Source of the DNA: a virus
Direction: 5' to 3' (one strand)
DNA: 47,620 nt
IMG/VR virus record: IMGVR_UViG_3300027969_000152
Location: 1-47,620 of that record
A program made the translations under genes and the position numbers. Positions 17,116-23,321 of this stretch are shown piece after piece. The notes under the pieces were generated by a model. That model saw nothing but the letters and a program-made list of their open reading frames with translations, was not told the DNA's origin and searched no databases. Every line of letters starts with the position of its first letter. Positions within the stretch are counted from its first letter, which is position 1.

Positions 17116-17733
17116 TTACATTCCTAGAGGTTGTCCGCCCGGGACTGCACCTGGTGCTGGGGGAGGTACACCTTGACCACCCAATGTTTGTTGACTCATA
17201 TCACCTTCTTGATCCTGACCTTCTTTGTCATAGTCTTTTTCGTATGCGTCATCCAACTCGTCCAACTCAATGTTCTGACCAGCTAAGTCAATACTACCTT
17301 CTCGGATATCATTCATTAACTGTTTTGGAATCTCAATACGAACTAACCAAACTTCACGTTTAATCATCTTAGGGAAATGTGTTCCGGCTTTGTAATCGTC
17401 AGGGCTATCAATCTTGATAGGTACTTTAATTTTTGTCTTTTTAAAGTGAATTGTGCAACCCAACTTGATAATTCTTTTGCCTGCTCTTGGGTCGGGCATT
17501 AGTTTGACTGGGTACATAAAAATACATGCCACCGTGTATTTTTTAATCTTTGGACCGTCAACTAATTCACCCAAATCCCAGTTCTGAAAAGCGTACATAT
17601 CTGCTTCATCTATAACTCGTTCAAAGTCTAGTAATGTGGATAAGGAAGCATCGCTGGTGAAAATACCCTTGATACTGTCAATAATACTAGGATAATCAAT
17701 ATCTGTGAAAAAATCGGTTGTTGGTGACTTCAT
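17116..17733 (-). CDS. Unknown protein with Pro/Gly-rich tail, first gene of late operon
   Basis: This 205-aa protein has a mixed alpha/beta core (KKYTVACIFMYPVKLMP, KKTKIKVPIKID), an acidic segment (ELDELDDAYEKDYDKEG) and a Pro/Gly tail (GVPPPAPGAVPGGQPLGM). I do not recognise the family. ATG 17733 has no Shine-Dalgarno sequence, and the late motif GATAAATAC ends 6 nt before it, so a leaderless late mRNA is predicted. A second GATAAATAT lies 48 bp further upstream and would give a longer leader. Confidence 0.5.
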   Translation of the reverse strand: MKSPTTDFFTDIDYPSIIDSIKGIFTSDASLSTLLDFERVIDEADMYAFQNWDLGELVDGPKIKKYTVACIFMYPVKLMPDPRAGKRIIKLGCTIHFKKTKIKVPIKIDSPDDYKAGTHFPKMIKREVWLVRIEIPKQLMNDIREGSIDLAGQNIELDELDDAYEKDYDKEGQDQEGDMSQQTLGGQGVPPPAPGAVPGGQPLGM

Positions 17734-17739
17734 AATAAA

Positions 17740-17748
17740 GTATTTATC
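17740..17748 (-). promoter_or_regulatory. Late-promoter-like motif GATAAATAC (proximal)
   Basis: It lies 6 nt before ATG 17733 with no RBS between them. Confidence 0.65.
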
Positions 17749-17795
17749 ATTTAAAAACTTATTATGTTGATTTAAGAAATGCCGGGGTTAGCCTA

Positions 17796-17804
17796 ATATT
17801 TATC
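17796..17804 (-). promoter_or_regulatory. Late-promoter-like motif GATAAATAT (distal)
   Basis: A second copy 62 nt before ATG 17733. The region 17734-17904 between this operon and phoH otherwise holds no gene I can support. Confidence 0.5.
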
Positions 17805-17904
17805 ATAATATGTGTGAGAAATACATGACTACTATACGCACTACCAAAAGTCTTAAATAAGTGTGAGAGGACATCAAACTCTCATTTCAATAGGAGAATT
17901 TAAC

Positions 17905-18680
17905 TTGAGCAAAAGAAAAACTGGTGCTCTCCGACAGGAGCAAGAAGCTAGAACGTCATATTCTAAAAACAAGAAAACACATACTACACACAGGAATCAA
18001 AAACAATCAACTTTAACTCGTCAAAACCTAAATCAACTAACAGGCATATAGAACTAATACCCAAATCAATCAATCAGGAAAAATACATCTTAGCATTACT
18101 AGATCCAAAAACGGATATAGTAGTGGTTAGTGGTCCTGCGGGTACTGGTAAGACTTATCTAGCTATGCAAGCGGCGATTAAGGCTATGAAAGCTGGAGAA
18201 TGTGAACGGATTATTCTGACACGTCCTGCAGTGGGCGTAGATGATGAAAAGCATGGGTTTTTACCAGGAGATTTGAACGCAAAAATGGAGCCATGGACTC
18301 GTCCATTGCTTGATGTATTACGTGAATACTACACAGCAAAAGAAATTGCGTACATGCTGGAAGAACAGGTAATTGAAATTGCACCACTAGCTTTCTGTAG
18401 AGGTCGCAACTTTAAAAGAAGTTACGTAGTATTAGATGAAGCTCAAAATTGTACACCTAGTCAACTCAAAATGATTATGACTAGAATCGGCATTGGCAGT
18501 AAGATTGTAGTTACTGGCGATATTGAACAAGCCGACAGAAAATCAGCCGACAACGGGCTACTAGACCTACAAAATCGTTTGGGGAAGGGGGTGATACCAG
18601 GTTTGCAGTTATGCAAGTTTGAACGGAAAGACGTTCAACGACACAAAATTATTGAACATATTTTGGGTCTATATCAGTAA
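17905..18680 (+). pseudogene. phoH: PhoH-like ATPase, apparently interrupted by a -1 frameshift
   Basis: The ATPase core is clear: GPAGTGKTYLAM (Walker A), RPAVGVD...HGFLPGD, a VVLDEAQN Walker B, and VVTGD.EQ.D. PhoH proteins are P-loop ATPase/helicase-type enzymes common in marine phages; their role is unsettled. No ATG opens the core frame: homology-like sequence (ELIPKSINQEKYILALL...) begins near 18050, and the first standard start is an internal GTG at 18123. A basic N-terminus (TTG 17905, SKRKTGALRQEQEART, with AGGAG 8 nt upstream) is open in the +1-offset frame to a stop at 18049-18051. Joining the two needs one -1 shift and gives about 258 aa, a normal PhoH length. Confidence 0.75.
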
Positions 18681-18969
18681 CCTGGTCATCTGAGTCAGAG
18701 GGGGAGAGTACTTCCCCTCTCCAGCCATTCTCTTCGGACAATCTATCAACGATAGCAGGATAAACACCTTTGTAATATGCAAACAATTTATCCCAATCAG
18801 TATCAACCTGATTGCCGTCAATAATACACTTATCAACTACACGTTCTTTAAAATCCATAATGATGTTGACTGTTTGATGGTCGGCTCTTTTAATTTTCTT
18901 ACCTATACCAACCAACTCATCAATCTTGCCGTCGGCTTTTTTTACGTAAGTTACTAATAGATATCTCAT
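18649..18969 (-). CDS. Conserved small phage protein beside clamp loader
   Basis: This 106-aa protein (MRYLLVTYVKKADGKIDELV..., then IIMDFKERVVDKCIIDG, then WDKLFAYYKGVYPAIVDRL) resembles an unnamed small protein that accompanies clamp-loader genes in T4-like marine phages. The acidic tail (SPSDSDDQVTDIDPK) overlaps the 3' end of phoH by 32 bp on the other strand. The start overlaps the clamp-loader stop by ATGA. Confidence 0.6.
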   Translation of the reverse strand: MRYLLVTYVKKADGKIDELVGIGKKIKRADHQTVNIIMDFKERVVDKCIIDGNQVDTDWDKLFAYYKGVYPAIVDRLSEENGWRGEVLSPSDSDDQVTDIDPKYVQ

Positions 18970-19889
18970 GTTGTTAGTTCTGCTAATGTTGCTGCCAAGC
19001 TAATTTCAGGAATGCCAACCATTGATAGATTGACTAAACCATTACGAATCACAATGATTGCTTGGTCTTTTTGTTCTGGGGATTTGCCCCACAAGTCTAA
19101 GTTATTGTACATCCAACGATATGTATCTTCAATACGTGTTGGATATAATGCAAGATGTTGCATTAGTTGTTGACGACCCTCAATGACTTTACCAGTCTTA
19201 AACAAACTAGTGGCTTCAAGCAACAATTCATCTTCACTATTACCAATACTGACTGGAGGAAGCAATGTTCCTGTACTGCTATTGACTTGAACTTGATTCA
19301 AACACTTACGCAAGTCAGGATATGTAGCACGAACATAACTGTCCAGTGTGTCCAAATCAAATTGAACGTTCTCAGTGACCAATACAGTTGCCGCACGTGC
19401 AGTAAATTCTGTCATATCAGTTTTAGTGATATGAAATTCGTGACAACGACTCTTAAGTGCAGGGATAATCTTATGTTGATAGTTACAAGTTAGAATATAA
19501 CGAACAGTTCCTGCATAAGCTTCCATGTCATTACGCAATGCCGCTTGTGCTGCCGCTGTAAGATAATCTGCCTCGTCTAACAATACGACTTTAAAGTTAC
19601 CAAAGGGCATTGTTTGTACAAACCCATTGATTTTATCACGCATGTTATCAATACCGTTTTCACGACTCGCATTAATTTCTAGTACATCATACTCTTGTAC
19701 GTCCAATTGATGAATCAATACTTTTGCAAGAGTAGTCTTGCCTGTACCGGGGTCACCGCTTAGTAACAGATGCGGGATAGTACCAGAACTGATCCAGCCT
19801 TCTACTTGTTGTTTTTGTCGTTCATCAACAAAAACATATTCTTCTACTGTTGTGGGACGATACTTTTCTACCCAGAGATTGTTCTTCAT
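18966..19889 (-). CDS. 44: Sliding-clamp loader large subunit (gp44-like)
   Basis: This 307-aa AAA+ protein starts NLWVEKYRPTTVEEYVF, the hallmark of RFC-small/T4 gp44 subunits. Walker A is GDPGTGKT (45-52), Walker B VVLLDEAD (101-108), sensor 1 YILTCN (131-136) and the SRC arginine finger lies at 147-149. The complex opens the trimeric clamp and loads it on primed DNA for the phage polymerase. The clamp (gp45), gp62 and the polymerase are not in the window. It is the third gene of an operon that begins with the groES-like gene at 20588. Confidence 0.92.
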   Translation of the reverse strand: MKNNLWVEKYRPTTVEEYVFVDERQKQQVEGWISSGTIPHLLLSGDPGTGKTTLAKVLIHQLDVQEYDVLEINASRENGIDNMRDKINGFVQTMPFGNFKVVLLDEADYLTAAAQAALRNDMEAYAGTVRYILTCNYQHKIIPALKSRCHEFHITKTDMTEFTARAATVLVTENVQFDLDTLDSYVRATYPDLRKCLNQVQVNSSTGTLLPPVSIGNSEDELLLEATSLFKTGKVIEGRQQLMQHLALYPTRIEDTYRWMYNNLDLWGKSPEQKDQAIIVIRNGLVNLSMVGIPEISLAATLAELTT

Positions 19890-20218
19890 CGCTTCAATGC
19901 TTCGTATGTGATAATGTGGTTAAGTGATTCACCTAGGTCTTTGTCATGGGGTACGATATGTAATGAGTTTTTCATTCTGTCTGATTTTTCATCATAGTGA
20001 CGCAATTCAACTACATGCCCGCCGTTAGCAGAATATAGATTGAAACAAGTGCCACGACTTTCCAATTCACCAGAAGAATCATGTCTTGATGGATTAGCAC
20101 GAACGGTGTTTTGTCTTTTACTACCAGTCATAATAAGAGTAGGTCCCTCATCTTCTTCTTGAGAAACACTCCAAGCCCAACGAGATTTCTTTAAAAACCA
20201 ATTGTCAAACCATTTCAT
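19886..20218 (-). CDS. Conserved phage protein of unknown function
   Basis: ATG 20218 (MKWFDNWFLKKSRWAW), 1 bp after the groES-like stop and with AAGGTG upstream, is preferred over an upstream alternative codon. This gives 110 aa. The N-terminus is aromatic and basic, followed by EEDEGPTLIMTGSKRQNTVRA and a C-terminal GGHVVELRHYDEKSDRMKNS. I recall similar unnamed proteins in T4-like cyanophages, but no function. It overlaps the clamp-loader start by ATGA. Confidence 0.55.
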   Translation of the reverse strand: MKWFDNWFLKKSRWAWSVSQEEDEGPTLIMTGSKRQNTVRANPSRHDSSGELESRGTCFNLYSANGGHVVELRHYDEKSDRMKNSLHIVPHDKDLGESLNHIITYEALKR

Positions 20219-20219
20219 A

Positions 20220-20588
20220 TTAATACACCTTATCACTCATTGTATCATCATTAGGAAGTTCATCACTAACTAATAGTATATCGTTAGGGTCAACTTTGCG
20301 AATTGTTTTCTTACCAGTTTCATCTTCAATATCAATGCCCCTAGTCCAACGACCATGACTAACTAGAATCCATTTACCAATTTGAATTTCTTCGTCATTA
20401 TGATCTGGGCCCACAGCATAGACCTGTGCCCAACGGGGTCTAATACCCGAACTTTTACCGTCATCACCGGGAATAATAATTCCACTTGATGTAATACGTG
20501 TTTCAAAACTCATTTCAGTAACAATAATTGTTTTACCAATAGGTTTGACTGCTTTAACTTGATGTGGTTCAAATGCTAATTTATTCAT
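20220..20588 (-). CDS. 31: GroES-like co-chaperonin (gp31-type)
   Basis: This 122-aa protein has a Cpn10 pattern: VKPIGKTIIVTE (start of the barrel), a mobile-loop-like stretch SFETRITSSGIIIPGDDG (27-44), WAQVYAVGPDHNDEEIQIGKWILV and a C-terminal VDPNDILLV strand. Phage gp31 replaces host GroES so that GroEL can fold the large capsid protein. ATG 20588 is 6 nt from a TATAAT box and lacks a Shine-Dalgarno sequence, so a leaderless transcript is predicted. It heads the operon with the clamp loader. Confidence 0.75.
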   Translation of the reverse strand: MNKLAFEPHQVKAVKPIGKTIIVTEMSFETRITSSGIIIPGDDGKSSGIRPRWAQVYAVGPDHNDEEIQIGKWILVSHGRWTRGIDIEDETGKKTIRKVDPNDILLVSDELPNDDTMSDKVY

Positions 20589-20594
20589 GTGTTT

Positions 20595-20623
20595 ATTATA
20601 TGTGATTGTTTAAATGTTTTCAA
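20595..20623 (-). promoter_or_regulatory. Sigma70 promoter (TTGAAA-N17-TATAAT), leaderless geometry
   Basis: -35 TTGAAA (20618-20623) and perfect -10 TATAAT (20595-20600) are spaced by 17 bp. The -10 ends 6 nt before ATG 20588, the same geometry as the dnaJ-like promoter. The -35 overlaps the end of the upstream gene. Confidence 0.8.
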
Positions 20624-21024
20624 GGCTTTTGGCTAACTACTTTAACAATGTCATCAACCGAAAAGTCATCGGCTACTTCATCATCATTTAACAATTCCAT
20701 TTCCTCTGGCGTAACAATATCTACTTCTTCTTCTACGGGCGGAGGAACATACATTGGCTCATCGGGAACTAAATCTGATTGTTTAATCTCTGCTTGTTCT
20801 TGGTCAGCATTACTCATGGTTGTACCATGCATTTTACTAGCAAGGGTTTTATTGTAAACCCCACCTATACGTTGATTGTTATCCATAATAACTTCATTCT
20901 TGCTATCAATAATGTCACCACGTGCATTAACACCCATATTACCTGCGGCTCTTACGTGTTCATGCTTGCTAACTAATGCTGACATATCAATTTCTTTTCC
21001 GATTGCGGATCTTATTCTAGACAT
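20620..21024 (-). CDS. Conserved acidic phage protein of unknown function
   Basis: This 134-aa protein carries MSALVSKHEHVRAAGNMGVN at 14-33, followed by ARGDIIDSKNEVI. This pattern is familiar from unnamed T4-like cyanophage proteins. It continues into an acidic, Pro-rich C-terminal half (PMYVPPPVEEEVDIVTPEE). The RBS AAGGAG precedes ATG 21024. It is probably co-transcribed with the DnaE-like gene 11 bp upstream. Confidence 0.55.
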   Translation of the reverse strand: MSRIRSAIGKEIDMSALVSKHEHVRAAGNMGVNARGDIIDSKNEVIMDNNQRIGGVYNKTLASKMHGTTMSNADQEQAEIKQSDLVPDEPMYVPPPVEEEVDIVTPEEMELLNDDEVADDFSVDDIVKVVSQKP

Positions 21025-21035
21025 TTTCTTACTCC

Positions 21036-21542
21036 TTATTTTAAAAACTCGTCAATGGACAAGTCATAGTATAAACTATTTATCCGATGTACTCCTAATA
21101 GAAATAATACAAAACTAGCAATACTGCTACCTCGTCCTACACCCCATACTACGTTATTTGCTCTCATTGTATCAACCAAATATTTAAGATAACACAATAA
21201 TGGAAACAATTCACGTTCTTGGAACAATATCAATTCTTGCCCAGCACGTTGTAGTTCAGCGTATCCATTTGTTTGGTCAAGAATGAACTTAGCAATGTCC
21301 ATCTCGTAGTATTCTTTTGGCATGAACCATTTACTTTGATTCTGATTGTCAAATTCTTTTACAGATAATTCAGGTTTCTTATAGACTACAAATTCCGTAT
21401 TATTAATAAGTTCTAATGACTCATTGAATATAACAGGCTTGTCCACCAGTGCCCGTTTTAATTGTGCTTCTGGATCAGTTAGATAGATATTGCAAATGTC
21501 ATCGTGTGACAATATTTGCTGACCGAATTCATCTGTATACAT
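21036..21542 (-). CDS. Truncated DnaE-like (PolIII alpha, C-family) palm fragment
   Basis: This 168-aa protein has a C-terminal half that matches one segment of bacterial DNA polymerase III alpha: VVWGVGRGSSIASFVLFLLG (131-150), then VHRINSLYYDLSIDEFLK (151-168), parallel to DnaE 'GPGRGSAAGSLVAY.LGIT.IDPL.Y.L.FERFLN'. It ends just before the place where DnaE has its catalytic PDxDxDF acids, so it cannot be an active polymerase alone. The N-terminal half (MPKEYYEMDIAKFI..., ELQRAGQELILFQERELFP) may match the preceding DnaE helices. It has its own strong, leaderless-type promoter. It may act as an accessory or a decoy for host replication; that is inference. Confidence 0.65.
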   Translation of the reverse strand: MYTDEFGQQILSHDDICNIYLTDPEAQLKRALVDKPVIFNESLELINNTEFVVYKKPELSVKEFDNQNQSKWFMPKEYYEMDIAKFILDQTNGYAELQRAGQELILFQERELFPLLCYLKYLVDTMRANNVVWGVGRGSSIASFVLFLLGVHRINSLYYDLSIDEFLK

Positions 21543-21548
21543 TTTGAT

Positions 21549-21577
21549 ATTGTAACAGATAAACTAGCTATTGTCAA
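21549..21577 (-). promoter_or_regulatory. Sigma70 promoter (TTGACA-N17-TACAAT), leaderless geometry
   Basis: -35 TTGACA (21572-21577) and -10 TACAAT (21549-21554) are spaced by 17 bp. The -10 is 6 nt from ATG 21542. The promoter occupies the whole gap after the upstream gene's stop at 21578. Confidence 0.82.
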
Positions 21578-22201
21578 CTATGATTTGTCCGTTTTGTTGT
21601 CAAAGTTAGCAAACATAACTTCATTAGATGGGCCGATTGTAATAGCACTTATGGGTGTTTCTTCCCAACTCAAATACAACTCTTCCCAAGTTATGTTGTT
21701 CTTAACTAATTTAACAATCTTCTTAGACTTGTTCTTCTTGGATATTGTAGTAATCTTAGTAGAAGAATCGTTCCACCATCCTGGTTTATTAAATGGTCCT
21801 AAGTTTTCTTCTATTGAATGCTTACACCATACACCGTCACTCATACTAGATGATATAGTAATATCCGTTACAACTAATCTACCTTCATTTATTGAATTTA
21901 GTTTAGAGATTAACATAATACCAATGATTTGGTCATATGGTTCTTCGGGTAATGTACACACTTTTAAATCAGCATCCAAATACTTTTGTATTGTTTCATC
22001 TTCATCTTCACAAATAAAAATCGAATTTTGTAAACAGTGATTTAAAAAGTATTTAATTCTTTCTAGTGCGATATTTTGTTCACGTATGATTTCGGATTCA
22101 ACATTAAAGTCTACATCAATCTCATAGTTATTTAAAATAAATTCGTTACTAAAATATACGCCGGTTGTAAATGCAAATGCACTATTAATTCTTGCTGTCA
22201 T
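21578..22201 (-). CDS. Unknown phage protein
   Basis: This 207-aa protein starts MTARINSAFAFTTGVYFSNE and is acidic in the middle (ICEDEDETIQKYLDAD). It has a GVWCKHSIEENLGPFNKPGW segment (about 122-141) and a Lys-rich KKNKSKKIVKLVKN stretch. No family is recognised. It overlaps the 85-aa gene upstream by 17 bp, so it belongs to the late transcript from 23288. Confidence 0.5.
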   Translation of the reverse strand: MTARINSAFAFTTGVYFSNEFILNNYEIDVDFNVESEIIREQNIALERIKYFLNHCLQNSIFICEDEDETIQKYLDADLKVCTLPEEPYDQIIGIMLISKLNSINEGRLVVTDITISSSMSDGVWCKHSIEENLGPFNKPGWWNDSSTKITTISKKNKSKKIVKLVKNNITWEELYLSWEETPISAITIGPSNEVMFANFDNKTDKS

Positions 22202-22442
22202 TGGATATGTTTATCTGTTGGTCGATGTTTTGTTTTTTATACATCTCATCCATGCGCTTCTTTAACTCAATGTTATAGCTGTTGATTACCATTTGAATTT
22301 GGTTAGCCATATTTTGATTGTTCATACGACTAGCAAAGGTCATCTTTTGATACAAACTGGTAATAGCAGTTTGTAAATCTTCAGATGATTTTTTTGATAA
22401 GTCGCTTAAATCTAAGAACGGATGAGTAATATGATTATTCAT
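22185..22442 (-). CDS. Small helical phage protein
   Basis: ATG 22442 (MNNHITHPFLDLSDLSKKS) gives 85 aa; a TTG one codon earlier is less likely. After a short N-terminus it is almost wholly helical and charged (SSEDLQTAITSLYQKMTFAS..., ELKKRMDEMYKKQN), with coiled-coil potential. No function is recognised. It lies 12 bp downstream of the 277-aa virion protein gene, on the same late transcript. Confidence 0.5.
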   Translation of the reverse strand: MNNHITHPFLDLSDLSKKSSEDLQTAITSLYQKMTFASRMNNQNMANQIQMVINSYNIELKKRMDEMYKKQNIDQQINISNDSKN

Positions 22443-22454
22443 CAACTTATTTAC

Positions 22455-23288
22455 TTAGATACTAGCCAGTGTGATTTTTTTCCAAATAACTGTGCTACCG
22501 TCATAGTTTCCAGTACATAGATACAGATTTGTACCATCACTGCATATTGTACCCGCTGTATCACCTTGTGCTCCAGTATTAATTGGTGTTCTCGTGGTGA
22601 TTTGGTTAGATTTTTGATTTCTATTGATTGGGTGAATTTCTAATGTAGTACCGCAATCCTCAGTTGATATCATATACTGTAGTTTTGCTACACCACCACT
22701 AACTTGGAATGCATCTTTTGGTAAAGAAACAGTGTTTGTATAAACTGTACTAATTGCGGGGCTACCGTTGCTAGAATAATTTTCTAATGCTCTTGCACTA
22801 TATCCCATACCAGCAATAATGTTACCTGTACTATCAATAGTTGTATCAGGAAACTTAATAGTAGCTTGAGTATTAGCAACAGTCAATATTAACTGAACAT
22901 TACTTTGTGTACCGCTTGGAGCCCATGCACCAAAGTTGATAGTTGTATTGCCGGTTATTGTGCCATATTGCACATCACCTTGACTTACATTAATTAATTT
23001 AACATCAGAACCAGAGGTAGCAACGTTGTTACCTAAATTGAATGTACTTGCTCTAAAACTCTTAACCAATACATTACTAATCAATGTATTAGCCATATCA
23101 TTGTTTAGTGTTGCTCCGTTCAATGCTGATTTAACAATAACCTTATTTTGCAGGTCAGTTATCTCAGTACCCGCAGAGTCAATATTATTCTTAATACTAG
23201 TAAAGTTATCCCTGAATCCTTGACTATCATTGTTGATACCGGGAACTGGATAATTTGTTTTAATGCCGTTTGTGTTGATTGCGCTCAT
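22455..23288 (-). CDS. Virion protein with fibre-adaptor-like N-terminus
   Basis: This 277-aa protein opens INTNGIKTNYPVPGINNDSQ, then GFRDNFTSIKNNIDSAGTEI, a pattern common in fibre/adaptor-type structural proteins of T4-like marine phages. It continues into Thr/Asn/Gly-rich beta sequence (VQYGTITGNTTINFGAWAP) and ends with a GNYDGSTVIWKKITLASI strand. Its exact place in the tail is not known to me. A CATAAATAC late motif lies 17 nt before ATG 23288, and CGGAAA provides a weak RBS. Confidence 0.6.
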   Translation of the reverse strand: MSAINTNGIKTNYPVPGINNDSQGFRDNFTSIKNNIDSAGTEITDLQNKVIVKSALNGATLNNDMANTLISNVLVKSFRASTFNLGNNVATSGSDVKLINVSQGDVQYGTITGNTTINFGAWAPSGTQSNVQLILTVANTQATIKFPDTTIDSTGNIIAGMGYSARALENYSSNGSPAISTVYTNTVSLPKDAFQVSGGVAKLQYMISTEDCGTTLEIHPINRNQKSNQITTRTPINTGAQGDTAGTICSDGTNLYLCTGNYDGSTVIWKKITLASI

Positions 23289-23305
23289 AGTTTTATTTCC
23301 GTAAT

Positions 23306-23314
23306 GTATTTATG
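23306..23314 (-). promoter_or_regulatory. Late-promoter-like motif CATAAATAC
   Basis: It sits in the 33-bp gap between the Ig-like gene and the 277-aa virion gene, 17 nt before ATG 23288. Confidence 0.62.
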
Positions 23315-23321
23315 ATTCAAT

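Noticed and set aside
17825-17860. 11-codon frame MTTIRTTKSLK before phoH, a possible leader peptide
   Set aside because: No Shine-Dalgarno sequence, no attenuator-like hairpin and chance expectation for so short a frame.
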